Shown here piece by piece: positions 23,658 through 33,463 of a stretch of 64,000 nucleotides of DNA. Position numbers and translations under genes: made by a program. Numbering within the stretch: position 1 is the stretch's first letter; the number at the start of each line of letters is the position of its first letter. The stretch is from Streptomyces anulatus (GTDB lineage Bacteria > Actinomycetota > Actinomycetes > Streptomycetales > Streptomycetaceae), in assembly GCF_000721175.1 (NCBI RefSeq), contig NZ_JOEZ01000021.1, forward strand, positions 189,920-253,919, read 5' to 3'. A model generated the notes under the pieces. That model searched no databases. It was given only the letters and a program-made list of their open reading frames with translations, and was not told the DNA's origin.

Positions 23658-24863
23658 CTACACTTCCGCCCGCAGTTCCTTCAGCCCCCGGATCACATAC
23701 CCCGGCTGCCACTGCGGCTCGGCCGTCATCCGCAGCCCGGGCGCCTTGCGGAGCAGCTCCCCGAAGGAGGCGGCCAGCTCCAGCCGGGCCAGCGGGGCGC
23801 CCAGGCAGAAGTGGATGCCCGCGCCGAAGGTGATGTGCGGGTTGTCCTCGCGCGACAGGTCCAGCGCGTCCGGCCGGGCGAACCGCTCGGGGTCCCGGTT
23901 GGCCGAGCCGAACAGCAGCGCCACCTCCGCCCCCCGCCCGATCACCTGGCCGTCGATCTCGATGTCGTCCAGCACCCAGCGCTCGAACATCTGCAACGGG
24001 GTGTCGTAGCGCAGGAGTTCCTCGATCGCGGTGGGCAGCAGCGCGGGGTCGGCGCGCAGGGCGGCCAGCTGTTCCGGGTGGTGGAAGAGCGTGCGCCAGC
24101 CGTTGACGGTGGTGTTCACCGTCGCCTCGTGGCCGGCGTTCAGCAGGAGCACACAGGTCGAGATCATCTCCTGCTCGGTCAGCCGCTCGCCCTCGTCGTG
24201 GGCGGCGATGAGCGCCGAGATCAGGTCCTCGCCCGGGTTCGCGCGCCGCTCGGCGATCAGTCCGCGCAGATACGCGGAGAAGTCGACGGAGGCGCGGACG
24301 GCGGCCTCGGCCGTCTCCTGGGAGGGGTTCAGCTCGAACATCCCGCAGATCGCCGCCGACCAGGGCCGCAGCAGGGCCCGGTCCGTCTCCGGGACGCCCA
24401 GCATCTCGGCGATCACCGCGACCGGCAGCGGCTCCGCGACGTCGGCCAGCAGGTCCCCGCCGCCCTTCGCCACGAACGCGTCGACCAGCCCGGCCGCCAG
24501 CCGCCGCACGGTCGGGGCCAGGTTCTCGACCGTACGCGGGGTGAACGCCTTGGAGATCAGCCGCCGGATCCGGGGGTGGTCGGGGGCCTCCAGGTCGAGG
24601 ATGCCCTGCCCGTTGAGCGTGGTGAACGGCTCGTGTGCGGCGGGCGGCGGGGTGCGGCCGAACTCCTCGTGGCTGAAGCGGTGCAGATACGTCCGGCCGA
24701 GCCGCCGGTCGCGCAGCAGGGCCGACACGTCGGAGTGGTGCGGGATCAGCCACTGTCCCGTCGGCTCGAACCAGTGCGCCCGGCCGGCGGCGCGCAGCGC
24801 GGTGTAGGCGGGGTAGGGATCGGCGACGAACGCGGGCGACCAGGGATCGAAGGACACGTGCAT
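23658..24863 (-). CDS. Cytochrome P450
   Basis: A 401-residue soluble P450. The heme motif is FGAGIHFCLGAPLARLE; the I-helix motif is LLNAGHEATVNT (oxygen-activating Glu/Thr pair displaced by one) and the K-helix is EELLR. It begins SFDPWSPAFVADPYPAYTALR. It needs a ferredoxin partner, and none is adjacent. The substrate cannot be predicted. It stands alone between DUF1876 and a two-component pair. Confidence 0.92.
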   Translation of the reverse strand: MHVSFDPWSPAFVADPYPAYTALRAAGRAHWFEPTGQWLIPHHSDVSALLRDRRLGRTYLHRFSHEEFGRTPPPAAHEPFTTLNGQGILDLEAPDHPRIRRLISKAFTPRTVENLAPTVRRLAAGLVDAFVAKGGGDLLADVAEPLPVAVIAEMLGVPETDRALLRPWSAAICGMFELNPSQETAEAAVRASVDFSAYLRGLIAERRANPGEDLISALIAAHDEGERLTEQEMISTCVLLLNAGHEATVNTTVNGWRTLFHHPEQLAALRADPALLPTAIEELLRYDTPLQMFERWVLDDIEIDGQVIGRGAEVALLFGSANRDPERFARPDALDLSREDNPHITFGAGIHFCLGAPLARLELAASFGELLRKAPGLRMTAEPQWQPGYVIRGLKELRAEV

Positions 24864-24911
24864 GCCCCGACGCTACCCGCGCCCGCGCCCGCCGCAAGGG
24901 GGGCCGGGGTG

Positions 24912-25580
24912 CTATCCCGGAGTCACCAGCCGCGCCTCGTACGCGAAGACCGCCGCCTGGGTCCGGTCGCGCAGCCCCAGCTTCACCAGGATGCGGCTGA
25001 CGTGCGTCTTGATCGTGGACTCGGCGACGATCAGGTGCGCGGCGATCTCCGCGTTGGAGAGCCCCTGCGCGATCAGGACGAGCACCTCCGTCTCGCGCTC
25101 GGTGAGATCGCCGATCCGGGCCAGCGCGGGCGGCCGCGGGGTCTCCGCGAGCTTGGAGAACTCGGTGATCAGCCGCCGGGTCACCGTCGGGGCGAGCAGC
25201 GCCTCGCCCGAGGCCACCACCCGTACCCCGTCGGCGAGCTGCCGGGCGGAGGCGTCCTTGAGGAGGAAGCCCGAGGCCCCGGCCCGCAGCGCCTGGTAGA
25301 CGTACTCGTCGAGGTCGAAGGTCGTCAGCACCAGGACCTTCGCGTCGGCGTCCCGCGCGACGATCTCGCGGGTCGCCTCGATGCCGTTCATCTCCGGCAT
25401 ACGGATGTCCATCAGGACGACGTCCGGGCGCAGGGCGGCGACCTGGGCCAGGGCCTGGCTCCCGTCCACCGCCTCGCCCACGACGGTGATCCCCGGCATC
25501 GCGTTGAGCAGGACCGAGAAGCCCTCGCGGACCATCATCTGGTCGTCGACGATCAGGACCCGGATGTCGGTGTCGCTCAT
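24912..25580 (-). CDS. NarL/LuxR-type response regulator
   Basis: A 222-residue regulator. The receiver domain has VLIVDDQMMVREGF, the phosphoacceptor Asp in VLMDIRMPEMNGIEA, and Thr/Lys in VLTTFD and FLLKDA. The C-terminal LuxR HTH is LTERETEVLVLIAQGLSNAEIAAHL with TIKTHVSRIL. It overlaps the kinase gene by 4 bp, so the two form a translationally coupled pair. Targets unknown. Confidence 0.95.
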   Translation of the reverse strand: MSDTDIRVLIVDDQMMVREGFSVLLNAMPGITVVGEAVDGSQALAQVAALRPDVVLMDIRMPEMNGIEATREIVARDADAKVLVLTTFDLDEYVYQALRAGASGFLLKDASARQLADGVRVVASGEALLAPTVTRRLITEFSKLAETPRPPALARIGDLTERETEVLVLIAQGLSNAEIAAHLIVAESTIKTHVSRILVKLGLRDRTQAAVFAYEARLVTPG

Positions 25581-26938
25581 GCGCGGCCGTCCCGCTCGAC
25601 GAGAACGGTGTCGGCGTTGCCGGTCGCGTCCGTGACCGGGTCCGTCCTGCCGCCGGCCGCGTCCCGCGCCTCCGGTTCCTGGGACAGCGGTACGGGGAGG
25701 AAGACGGCGATCTCGTAGCCGCCGTCCGCGGTCGTCCCGGCCGTCATCTCGCCGTTCAGCATCGCGACCCGCTCCCGCATCCCGGTGATCCCGTGCCCGG
25801 CCCCCGGCGAGGGCTTGACCAGGCCGCGCGGGGGCCCGTTGACCACGCGCAGCCCGAGCCCGCCGAGGACATAGCCGAGCTCGACCCTGGCGGCGGCGCC
25901 CGGCGCGTGCCGCAGGCTGTTGCTCAGGGCCTCCTGGACGATCCGGTACGCCGACAGCTCGACGCCCTGCGGCAGCTCGCGGACGGCCCCGGTGATCACC
26001 TTCTCGGTCTCCAGGCCCGTCTCGCGGACGTTGTCCAGGAGCCCGTCGAGCGCGGCGAGGGTGGGCTGCGGGGCGTCCGGGGCCTCGTAGTCCTCCGCCC
26101 TTACGACCCCGAGGACGCGGCGCAGCTCGGTGAGGGCGGCGACGGCGTTCTCCCGGATGGTGACGAAGGCCTGCTCCAGCTCGGGCGGCGGGTTCTCGAC
26201 CCGGTAGGGGGCGGCCTCGGCCTGGATCGCGACGACCGACATGTGGTGGGCCACCACGTCGTGCAGCTCCCGGGCGATGGTGGTGCGCTCCTCCAGCAGG
26301 GTGCGCCGGTCGCGCTCGACGGCGGTGACGGTGCGCTGCACGGTGACCTCGCGCTCGGCGTCGCGCCGGATCTGGATCACGGCGACGACGAGCAGCGCGA
26401 AGGCGGAGAGCGTGGCCAGGGGCGCAATGCTCGACGGTTCGCCGCCTTCCAGCAGCATGCCGAACAGAAGGGTCAGCAACCACATCCAGGCGGCCGTACG
26501 GGGCCGGGTCCGGGCGGCCACGACCACCATGACCACCATCTGGGCGACGAAGACGCCGGGGCCCAGGAGCCCGTCGCTGCCCAGGATCGCGCAGAAGACG
26601 ATCGCCAGCATCGAGCCCCAGTACGCGGCGACCGGCCTGATGAGGGTCATCACGACCGGAATCGCGGGCACCACACCCATCAGGAAGCGGTAGTGCCAGT
26701 TCGCGAATCCGGCCATCATCACGACGAAGGCGGCGAACAGCACCAGAGCGTGCGGGGTCCAGACGACGACCCTGCGCATCCCCTCGGGCAGCCGCCGGAT
26801 CAGCCGTCCGTCGGGGTTCAGAGGCGGCAGGGGACGGTAGTCGAACACTCGGCGCAGGAGGTCCTCCCGCAGGCCGTCTATCGCCCCTGCGGCCGCCCGG
26901 AACTCCGGGCTGCTGGTCTTTGTCTGGGTCTCGGTCAC
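25577..26938 (-). CDS. Two-component sensor histidine kinase (HisKA_3 type)
   Basis: A 453-residue membrane kinase. About five hydrophobic segments fill residues 55-190 (ALVLFAAFVVMMAGF to FALLVVAVIQI), then the phospho-acceptor box RELHDVVAHHMSVVAIQAEAA and an ATPase domain with ALSNSLRHA and GHGITGMRERVAMLNG. The membrane part has short loops and no large external sensor domain. It phosphorylates the adjacent NarL-type regulator. Confidence 0.95.
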   Translation of the reverse strand: MTETQTKTSSPEFRAAAGAIDGLREDLLRRVFDYRPLPPLNPDGRLIRRLPEGMRRVVVWTPHALVLFAAFVVMMAGFANWHYRFLMGVVPAIPVVMTLIRPVAAYWGSMLAIVFCAILGSDGLLGPGVFVAQMVVMVVVAARTRPRTAAWMWLLTLLFGMLLEGGEPSSIAPLATLSAFALLVVAVIQIRRDAEREVTVQRTVTAVERDRRTLLEERTTIARELHDVVAHHMSVVAIQAEAAPYRVENPPPELEQAFVTIRENAVAALTELRRVLGVVRAEDYEAPDAPQPTLAALDGLLDNVRETGLETEKVITGAVRELPQGVELSAYRIVQEALSNSLRHAPGAAARVELGYVLGGLGLRVVNGPPRGLVKPSPGAGHGITGMRERVAMLNGEMTAGTTADGGYEIAVFLPVPLSQEPEARDAAGGRTDPVTDATGNADTVLVERDGRA

Positions 26939-27091
26939 GCTCTCACGGTAGGCGGCCGCGGACGGGAGGTCGTCAGCATCGCTACGGATTCGGGGGCGTC
27001 CCCCTCAAGGACTACCTGCCTCCCCCGTATCGCGTCAGGGACCGGAAAGCGCCTGGTCGGACCCCCGGTCGGCCCCCGGCCGGACCCCCGG

Positions 27092-27919
27092 TCAGGCTCC
27101 CGCGCGGAAGTGGTCCGCATGCTCCTCGGCCCACTGCGCGAAGGTCCGCGCCGGCCGCCCGGTGACCTTCTCCACCGTGTCGAGCACGGTCCGGCCCTCC
27201 GGCGGGGTGTCCCGGTAGACGTCGATCAGGAACGCGATCACGTCCTCCGGCATGCCCTGGCCCCGCCAGGTCTCCAGCGCCTGTTCCTCGGTGAGCTCGA
27301 CCAGCTCGACGTCCGCGCCGCGCGCCGCGGCGACGGCCGCCACCTTGTCGCGGACGGTCAGCACCTGCGGGCCGGTGACCAGGTACTCCTGGCCGCCGTG
27401 ACCGTCCTCGGTGAGGGCGGCGGCCGCCACCGCACCGATGTCCGCCTCGTGGACCATCGCACTCAGCCGGCCGGTGAAGGGCTCGCGCACCACGCCGTCG
27501 CTCCTGATGCCGGGCGCCCACTCCAGGGCGTTCGCCATGAACTCCACCGGCATCACGACGGACCAGGCGAAGTCGCTCGCGCGCACCGCCGCCTCCATCG
27601 GGGTGGCCCCGCCGCCGTGCAGCACGGTCACCCGGCGCACGCCCGCCTTCCCGGCCAGACCGAGGATCTCCGCACCGGTCTCCAGCGGGGCGAAGAACTC
27701 TCCGCCGAAGGTGATGAGGTGCAGTCCGGTCACCCCGTCCAGCGCGGGGACCAGCGACGCCGGGTCCGTGAGGTCGCCGCGGACGACGTCGACGCCGGCC
27801 GGGAGCTCCGCCCGCGCCGGGTCGCGGGTCAGGGCCCGGACGTGCTCGCCGCGCTCCAGCAGCTGCTCGACCACACGGCGGCCGACCGTTCCCGTGGCCC
27901 CGGTCACCAGGATCGTCAT
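27092..27919 (-). CDS. NmrA-like NAD(P)-binding protein
   Basis: A 275-residue atypical SDR of the NmrA/YtfG type. Cofactor motif TILVTGATGTVGRRVVEQL; no YxxxK at the usual place. The later part (QVLTVRDKVAAVAAARGADVELVELTEEQALETW and WAEEHADHF) is typical of NAD(P)H:quinone-type or redox-sensor proteins of the family. The ATG at 27919 follows AGGAGAACC; longer starts upstream would lie across the palindrome at 27981-28003. Confidence 0.85.
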   Translation of the reverse strand: MTILVTGATGTVGRRVVEQLLERGEHVRALTRDPARAELPAGVDVVRGDLTDPASLVPALDGVTGLHLITFGGEFFAPLETGAEILGLAGKAGVRRVTVLHGGGATPMEAAVRASDFAWSVVMPVEFMANALEWAPGIRSDGVVREPFTGRLSAMVHEADIGAVAAAALTEDGHGGQEYLVTGPQVLTVRDKVAAVAAARGADVELVELTEEQALETWRGQGMPEDVIAFLIDVYRDTPPEGRTVLDTVEKVTGRPARTFAQWAEEHADHFRAGA

Positions 27920-27980
27920 GAGGTTCTCCTTCGTCGGTTCCCACTCCGTCCGAGCGGCAACAGAACCAACGTAGAGACCC

Positions 27981-28003
27981 TTGCGGACACCTTTGGTCCG
28001 CAA
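27981..28003 (-). promoter_or_regulatory. Operator-like palindrome upstream of the NmrA-like gene
   Basis: TTGCGGAC and GTCCGCAA are perfect arms separated by 7 bp, 62 bp upstream of the start. The regulator is not identified in this window. Confidence 0.5.
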
Positions 28004-28022
28004 TCAGGCGGGCCTCAGGAAC

Positions 28023-28928
28023 TCACCAGGCGAGCTGAGTGATCTCCTCGGCCACGACGGCGCAGGCGTCGGCGGCCGGATCGATCAGCGGGAAGTGCCC
28101 GACGCCGCCGAGCAGCGTCAGTCCGACCATCTCGCCGGACCTGGCCGCCGCGTCGACGTACGCCTCGGACACGGCCTGCGGGACGACGATGTCGTCGACG
28201 CCCTGCACGATCGCGGTGGCGATCCCGGTCGGCAGCAGCACCCCGGGGTCGGCGTGCGCCGCGCGCTCCTCGAAGTCCGCTTCCCCGCCCAGGAGTTGGG
28301 TGACCGCACCGCCGCACACCCCCAGCTCGACCGCCGTCGTGAAGTCCGCGATCGGGGCCAGGGCGACGACCCCGCGCAGCGGCGGCGGGGCGGGCAGCCG
28401 CCACGGCGACCCCTCGGGCAGGACGTGCCGCGCCGCCGCCCACAGGGCGAGGTGCCCGCCCGCCGAGTGCCCGGTGACCACGATCCGCCGCACATCGGCG
28501 CCCGGCAGCTCGCGGGCGGCCAGCACGGGCATCGCGTCCAGGGCCGCGGCCACGTCGTCGAAGGTCTCCGGCCAGCGCCCCGCGACGGGATCGGCACCGC
28601 CCGGCCGGGTGCTCTCCTCGCCGCCGCGCTGCTGCGGGATGCCGTCGCCGCCGCGCCGGTACTCCACGCTCGCCACGGCGAAGCCCCGGCGGGCCAGGAA
28701 GTCCGCGAGCGGGGAGGCATGGGCCCGGTCGTACGGGGCCCGCCAGGCACCGCCGTGCAGGAGGACGACGAGCGGGGCGCCGGTGCGGCCGTCGCGCGGG
28801 GCGTAGAAGTCGATGACCTGGTCGGGGTGGTCACCGTAGGCGGCGGACCGGTCGGGGGCGACCTCCGGATGCGCGAACGCCGACTCCATCTCGGCGACGT
28901 CCCGATCACGCGCGGCAGAATCCGACAT
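28023..28928 (-). CDS. Alpha/beta hydrolase, probable kynurenine formamidase
   Basis: A 301-residue alpha/beta hydrolase. Oxyanion motif VVLLHGGAWR, nucleophile in GHSAGGHLALWAAARH, acid near QGVDDIVVP and His in GVGHFPLID. This architecture matches N-formylkynurenine formamidases of the esterase/lipase type. It lies directly downstream of kynureninase and tryptophan dioxygenase genes on the same strand, so it most likely removes the formyl group from N-formylkynurenine. There are 116 bp between it and kynU. The ATG at 28928 is the best start. Confidence 0.8.
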   Translation of the reverse strand: MSDSAARDRDVAEMESAFAHPEVAPDRSAAYGDHPDQVIDFYAPRDGRTGAPLVVLLHGGAWRAPYDRAHASPLADFLARRGFAVASVEYRRGGDGIPQQRGGEESTRPGGADPVAGRWPETFDDVAAALDAMPVLAARELPGADVRRIVVTGHSAGGHLALWAAARHVLPEGSPWRLPAPPPLRGVVALAPIADFTTAVELGVCGGAVTQLLGGEADFEERAAHADPGVLLPTGIATAIVQGVDDIVVPQAVSEAYVDAAARSGEMVGLTLLGGVGHFPLIDPAADACAVVAEEITQLAW

Positions 28929-29044
28929 GCTGCTCAACCGTCCTATGCCTGTGCCTGTGTCCCGTGCCCAACTGGGCTGACCTGCGGGGACGGTACCAGC
29001 CCTCGGCACCGCCCCCGCCCGGCCGAACAGACCGTGACGAACCG

Positions 29045-30292
29045 TCAGCCGACAGTGTCCCCGGCCGTGCCCCCGGCGGGCACATCGGCCAGCACCTCGG
29101 CCAGAATCCGCGCCGCCCGTTCCGCGTCGGCGAATCCCACGTACAGCGGGGTGAAGCCGAACCGCAGCACGTCCGGCCGCCGCAGATCACCGACGACGCC
29201 CCGCTCGATCAGCCGGCGCATCACGGGCTCCGCCTCGTCGCAGCGCAGGGCGACCTGGCTGCCGCGTTCGGCGTGCGCGGCCGGGGTGACGGAGGTGACC
29301 CGGCCCGCCGGTGCGTACGCGTCGACGCACTCCAGGAAGAAGTCCGTCAACGCCAGCGACTTGGCTCGCACGGCGTCCACACGGACCCCGTCCCACACGT
29401 CCAGCGCCGCTTCCAGCGTCAGCATGGAGACGATGTCGGGCGTGCCGACCCGGCCCCGCACGGAACCGTCCGCCGGGGCGTAGTCGGGGGTCATGCCGAA
29501 CGGGTCGGCGTGCGAGTTCCAGCCCGGCAGCGGCGAGTCGAAGGCGGCCTGGTGGCGTTCGGCGACGTACAGGTACGCGGGCGAACCGGGGCCGCCGTTC
29601 AGGTACTTGTAGGTGCAGCCGACGGCCAGGTCCACCCCGTGCTCGTCGAGCCCGACGGGCAGCGCACCGGCGCTGTGGCAGAGGTCCCACACCGCGATCG
29701 CCCCCGCCGCGTGGACGGCGGCGGTCAGCCCGGGCAGGTCGTGCAGCCGGCCGGAGCGGAAGTCGACGTGGTTGAGCAGCACGGCGGCGGTACGCGGACC
29801 GAGCACGTCCGGTACGCCGGTGGGCGCGACGGGCACGATCCGGTGACCGGTGAGCCGGGCGGCGGCGGACGCGATGTACCCGTCCGTGGGAAAGGTGGTC
29901 GCGTCAACCAGGATCTCGTCGCGTCCCTCCCCGGCGAGCCGGCTCGCGGCGACGACCGCCTTGAAGACGTTCACGCTGGTCGAGTCGGAGACGACGACCT
30001 GTCCTGCGGCGGCCCCGACGAGCGGGGCGATCCGGTCGCCGATCCGCTCGGGCGCGGTCCACCAGCCGCTCTCGTCCCAGGACCTGATGCGCAGCTCGCC
30101 CCACTGACGGGTGAGGACGTCCTGCACCCGGGCGGGGACGTGGACGGGGAGCGCGCCGAGGGAGTTGCCGTCGAGGTACACGCCGTCGTCGAGCGCGAAG
30201 AGCCCCCGCTGAGGGGCGAGCGGATCGGCGGCGTCGAGGACGGCGGCGCGCTCGCGAAGGCCTGTCTCCGTGGCGCGTGGGGTCTCAGACAT
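29045..30292 (-). CDS. kynU: Kynureninase
   Basis: A 415-residue PLP enzyme that cleaves kynurenine to anthranilate and alanine. It begins DAADPLAPQRGLFAL and has LDGNSLGALP, DSTSVNVFKAV, WDLCHSAGALPV and the PLP lysine in GCTYKYLNGGPGSPAYLY. Full family length. The start overlaps the tryptophan dioxygenase stop by 8 bp, giving translational coupling. With the dioxygenase and the hydrolase it completes tryptophan to anthranilate. Confidence 0.95.
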   Translation of the reverse strand: MSETPRATETGLRERAAVLDAADPLAPQRGLFALDDGVYLDGNSLGALPVHVPARVQDVLTRQWGELRIRSWDESGWWTAPERIGDRIAPLVGAAAGQVVVSDSTSVNVFKAVVAASRLAGEGRDEILVDATTFPTDGYIASAAARLTGHRIVPVAPTGVPDVLGPRTAAVLLNHVDFRSGRLHDLPGLTAAVHAAGAIAVWDLCHSAGALPVGLDEHGVDLAVGCTYKYLNGGPGSPAYLYVAERHQAAFDSPLPGWNSHADPFGMTPDYAPADGSVRGRVGTPDIVSMLTLEAALDVWDGVRVDAVRAKSLALTDFFLECVDAYAPAGRVTSVTPAAHAERGSQVALRCDEAEPVMRRLIERGVVGDLRRPDVLRFGFTPLYVGFADAERAARILAEVLADVPAGGTAGDTVG

Positions 30293-31133
30293 GACTGCGC
30301 GCCGTCCACAGCTCGGGGAACACGTTCTTCGTGGCGCGCTTCTCCAGCCAGGCCACCCCGGCGGAGCCGCCGGTGCCGGTCTTGGAGCCCATCGCGCGCC
30401 GGGTGGCGACGAGGTGGTCGTTGCGCCACCGCCAGACGAGCTCGCCGACATCGGTGAGCAGCTCGCCGAGGCGCACCAGCTCGTCGTTCTGGTCGTCGGA
30501 GGCGTAGATCTCCGCCCACACGGCCTCGACCTCGGGCGACGGCTCGTACCGCTTGGTCAGGTCCCGGCCGATGACCGACTCGGGAACGGCATATCCGCGC
30601 CGGGCCAGCAGGGCGAGCGTCTCGTCGTACAGGCTGGGCTCCCCGAGCGCCTTCTCCAGCTCGGCGTACACCCGGGGCGCGCCCCGGTGCGGCACCAGCA
30701 TGGAGGCGGACTTGTCGCCGAGCAGGAACTCCATCCGCCGGTACATCGCGGACTGGAACCCGGAGCCCTCGCCGAGGGATCCCCGGTAGGAGTTGAACTG
30801 GGCGGGGGTGAGTCCGGCCAGCGGCCGCCAGGACTCGTTGAGCGCCTCCAGCTCGCGCAGCGAACGCTTCAGGGCGTCGCGCGCGACGGGTATGCGGTCC
30901 TCGCGCAGGGCGCGGGTCGCGGTCTCCCACTCATGGACGATGACCGTGAACCACAGCTCCATGACCTGGGTGGTGACCAGGAAGACCATCTCGCCGGGAT
31001 CGTCCGAGCGCAGGTGCTGGAGGTGGGTCAGGACATCCGCCTGGACATAGTCCTCGTACGGAGTCGTTCCCGCGAAGTCCAGGTGCGGGGTGTCCGCACC
31101 GGTGGCTTCGGGGTCGGGGTGATTCGTCGACAT
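30285..31133 (-). CDS. kynA: Tryptophan 2,3-dioxygenase
   Basis: A 282-residue heme dioxygenase that converts L-tryptophan to N-formylkynurenine. Landmarks are PYEDYVQADVLTHLQHLRS, FLVTTQVMELWFTVIVHEW, FNSYRGSLGEGSGFQSAMYR and the proximal heme His in WRWRNDHLVATRRAMG. First gene of the kynurenine operon; its promoter lies in 31134-31360. Confidence 0.95.
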   Translation of the reverse strand: MSTNHPDPEATGADTPHLDFAGTTPYEDYVQADVLTHLQHLRSDDPGEMVFLVTTQVMELWFTVIVHEWETATRALREDRIPVARDALKRSLRELEALNESWRPLAGLTPAQFNSYRGSLGEGSGFQSAMYRRMEFLLGDKSASMLVPHRGAPRVYAELEKALGEPSLYDETLALLARRGYAVPESVIGRDLTKRYEPSPEVEAVWAEIYASDDQNDELVRLGELLTDVGELVWRWRNDHLVATRRAMGSKTGTGGSAGVAWLEKRATKNVFPELWTARSHV

Positions 31134-31363
31134 CGCTGTCTCCTCGACACGAGCTTCCGGGTAGCGGTCCGCCCCTTCCGTGAGGTGATGGAGCTCCGGT
31201 CCCCTGCTCGCATACTAGTGCCGCGTCAGCCAAGGTTCGCCCCGTCGCGACGCCCGGCACGCACTCTCGCCGCACCGGCCGAAAGCCCGAGTACGTCCAG
31301 TACGAGGGCTTCCCCCTGGGCGCCTCCCCGCCCGGTGTGCGTGGGCGGGGAGCGCCGAGAGGG

Positions 31364-31777
31364 TCAGCTGAGGATGTCGGCGGCGGTCGGCGAGGAGTCC
31401 CGCAGGAACGTCGAGCAGCGCTCGTGCTCCTCGGTCTCCCCGATCGACCCGGCGGCCCGCGCCAGGGCGTGCAGGGCGCGCAGGAAGCCACGGTTCGGCT
31501 CGTGCTCGAACGGGACGGGGCCGTGGCCCTTCCAGCCGGCCCGGCGCAGGGAGTCGAGGCCGCGGTGGTAGCCGGTACGGGCGTACGCGTACGACTCGAT
31601 GACCCGGCCGCCCTCGTACGCCTCGTCGGCGAGCTGCGCCCAGGCGAGCGAGGAGGTGGGGTACTTCGCGGCGACCTCGGCGGGCGGGGTGCCGGCGGCG
31701 AGCAGCTCGCGCGGCTCGGGGTCGTCGGGGAGATGGGTCGGGGCGGGGCCGCCGAGCAGGTTCTCGTGGATGGACAT
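31364..31777 (-). CDS. DUF3151 protein
   Basis: A 137-residue actinobacterial protein of the DUF3151 type: SIHENLLGGPAPTHLPDDPE at the N-terminus and TGYHRGLDSLRRAGWKGHGPVPFEHEPNRGFLRALHALARAA with helical-repeat character like a short TPR. Cytoplasmic, function unknown. It is usually found near fba in Streptomyces, as here. Confidence 0.85.
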   Translation of the reverse strand: MSIHENLLGGPAPTHLPDDPEPRELLAAGTPPAEVAAKYPTSSLAWAQLADEAYEGGRVIESYAYARTGYHRGLDSLRRAGWKGHGPVPFEHEPNRGFLRALHALARAAGSIGETEEHERCSTFLRDSSPTAADILS

Positions 31778-31841
31778 GGGTCAAGTGTGCCTGCCGCGAC
31801 GGCCCGGCGGCACCACGCCCCGGCTCCGCGGCACAGCGCGT

Positions 31842-32126
31842 TCACACGGGCTCCGGGGCCCGCCCTCCCGTCGGTGCTCCGGCTCCAGCGGTGGGGCGAC
31901 GACCCCGCAGTGCACCGCGCACTCGGCCCGCTCGCCGCGGACGGTGCGGCGGCCGGGGTACGCACCGTCCACCAGGCGATGACCGCGCCCGCCGCAGGAA
32001 CACCCACCGCCCCCCGGGCCCGTCGACGAGCCACCCGCCCACGAAGGGCCCCACGGCCGCCCCGACCCCGCCGAACCCGGACCAGAGCCCCACGGCCCGC
32101 GCCCGACGGACGAGGCGACCCGAATC
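31842..32126 (-). pseudogene. Remnant of a DHA2-type MFS transporter
   Basis: In one minus-strand frame from about 32126 the sequence reads RRARAVGLWSGFGGVGAAV then GPFVGGWLVDGPGGRWVFL, the motif C helix (GxxxGPxxGG) of 14-TM drug exporters. A stop lies just upstream and the frame is lost after the WVF segment; nothing else of the transporter is recognisable. The remaining 31778-32266 holds no intact gene. Confidence 0.55.
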
Positions 32127-32266
32127 TCACCGGGCGCGGAGGCAGCGGCCGTGGAAGCAGCTCCCCCCGCCCCCCCTCCCCGCACACGACGGCCCGGGGC
32201 GGCCGATTCAAGCCCCTCCGGCGATTGAGCAGCGGGGGTCCGGGGGCGGAGCCCCGAATCCACCGG

Positions 32267-33430
32267 CTACCGCACGGCCTCCACCGCCCGCACCAGCGCC
32301 CCCACGCCCACCTCGGCCTTCCCCCGAGGACACCCCACGTTCAGCCGGACGCACCCGGGCGCCCCGTAGACGGAGCCCCCCATGATCGCCACCTTCTCCC
32401 TCTCCACCAGCACCCGCTGCAACTCCGACTCGTCCACCCCGAGAGGCCGCAGATCGATCCACGCCAGGTACCCGGCCTGCGGCGGCACCCACCCCAGCTC
32501 AGGAAGGTCGGCCCCCAGCCGCTCCGCGACGTGACCCAGGTTCCCCGCCACATACGCCCGTACCGCGTCCAGCCACGCCGCCCCCTCCCGGTACGCCGCG
32601 ATGTGCGCGGTCAACGACAGAACGGCGGGCGACGCCAGCCCCTCCGCCGTCTCCATCCGGCGCAGGAACTCCGCCCGGTCGGCCGGATCGCCGATCAGCC
32701 CGTACGAACCGGTCAGCGCCGGGAAGTTGAACGCCTTCGACCCGGAGGAGACGAGTGCCCAGCGCCCGGCCCCCGCCACCCGCGTCCACGGCACATGGAC
32801 GCGCCCCGCAGGCCCCTCGTGCACGAAGTCCGCGTGGATCTCGTCGCTGATCACCGCGACCCCGTACCGCTCGGCCAGCGCGGCGGTCCGGGCCAGCTCC
32901 CCGGCCGTCCACACGTACCCCGTCGGGTTGTGGGGCGAGCACAGCACCAGCACCTTCGCGTCGGGCCGGGCCAGCTCGCGCTCCAGCGCCTCCTCGTCCC
33001 CCACCGGCACCCCCCGCAGCTCACGCCCGAGCCCGGTGATCGCCTTGCGGAAGCCGTCGTACGTGGGGGTGTGGACGACGACACCGTCCCCCTCCCCCGT
33101 CCACATCTGGAGGAGCTGGGAGAGCTGGGAGAGCACGGACGGGCCGTAGACCAGCTGCCCGGTGTCGATCGTGGTGCCGTACCGGGTGGCGTACCAGTGC
33201 GCTATCGCCGAGCGGAAGTCGTCCTGCTGCCAGGTGGTGTAGCCGAACACCCCGTGCTCCAGGCGGGCCCGCAGCGCGGCCAGGACCTCGGGCGCCGTGG
33301 CGAAGTCCATGTCGGAGATGGTGAACGGCAGCAGCCCGTCCGCCCCGAACCGGTCCGCGACCCCGTCCCACTGGACGCACCAGGTGCCCCGGCGGTCGAC
33401 TACGGTGTCGAAATCGTAGGGCGCGCCCAC
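32267..33430 (-). CDS. PatB/MalY-type PLP-dependent C-S lyase / aminotransferase
   Basis: A 387-residue fold-type I PLP enzyme. LPFTISDMDFATAPEVLAALRARLEHGVFGYT is the MalY/PatB N-terminal signature; CSPHNPTGYVW, DEIHADFVHEG and the PLP lysine in SSGSKAFNFPAL follow. These enzymes are cystathionine beta-lyases with broad C-S cleavage. The GTG at 33430 (VGAPYDFDTVVDRRG) is the best start. The fba terminator lies just upstream, so it has its own promoter or depends on read-through. Confidence 0.88.
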   Translation of the reverse strand: MGAPYDFDTVVDRRGTWCVQWDGVADRFGADGLLPFTISDMDFATAPEVLAALRARLEHGVFGYTTWQQDDFRSAIAHWYATRYGTTIDTGQLVYGPSVLSQLSQLLQMWTGEGDGVVVHTPTYDGFRKAITGLGRELRGVPVGDEEALERELARPDAKVLVLCSPHNPTGYVWTAGELARTAALAERYGVAVISDEIHADFVHEGPAGRVHVPWTRVAGAGRWALVSSGSKAFNFPALTGSYGLIGDPADRAEFLRRMETAEGLASPAVLSLTAHIAAYREGAAWLDAVRAYVAGNLGHVAERLGADLPELGWVPPQAGYLAWIDLRPLGVDESELQRVLVEREKVAIMGGSVYGAPGCVRLNVGCPRGKAEVGVGALVRAVEAVR

Positions 33431-33463
33431 GACAGGTCCTCTTCTTTCTCCCGGCACGGCAGC

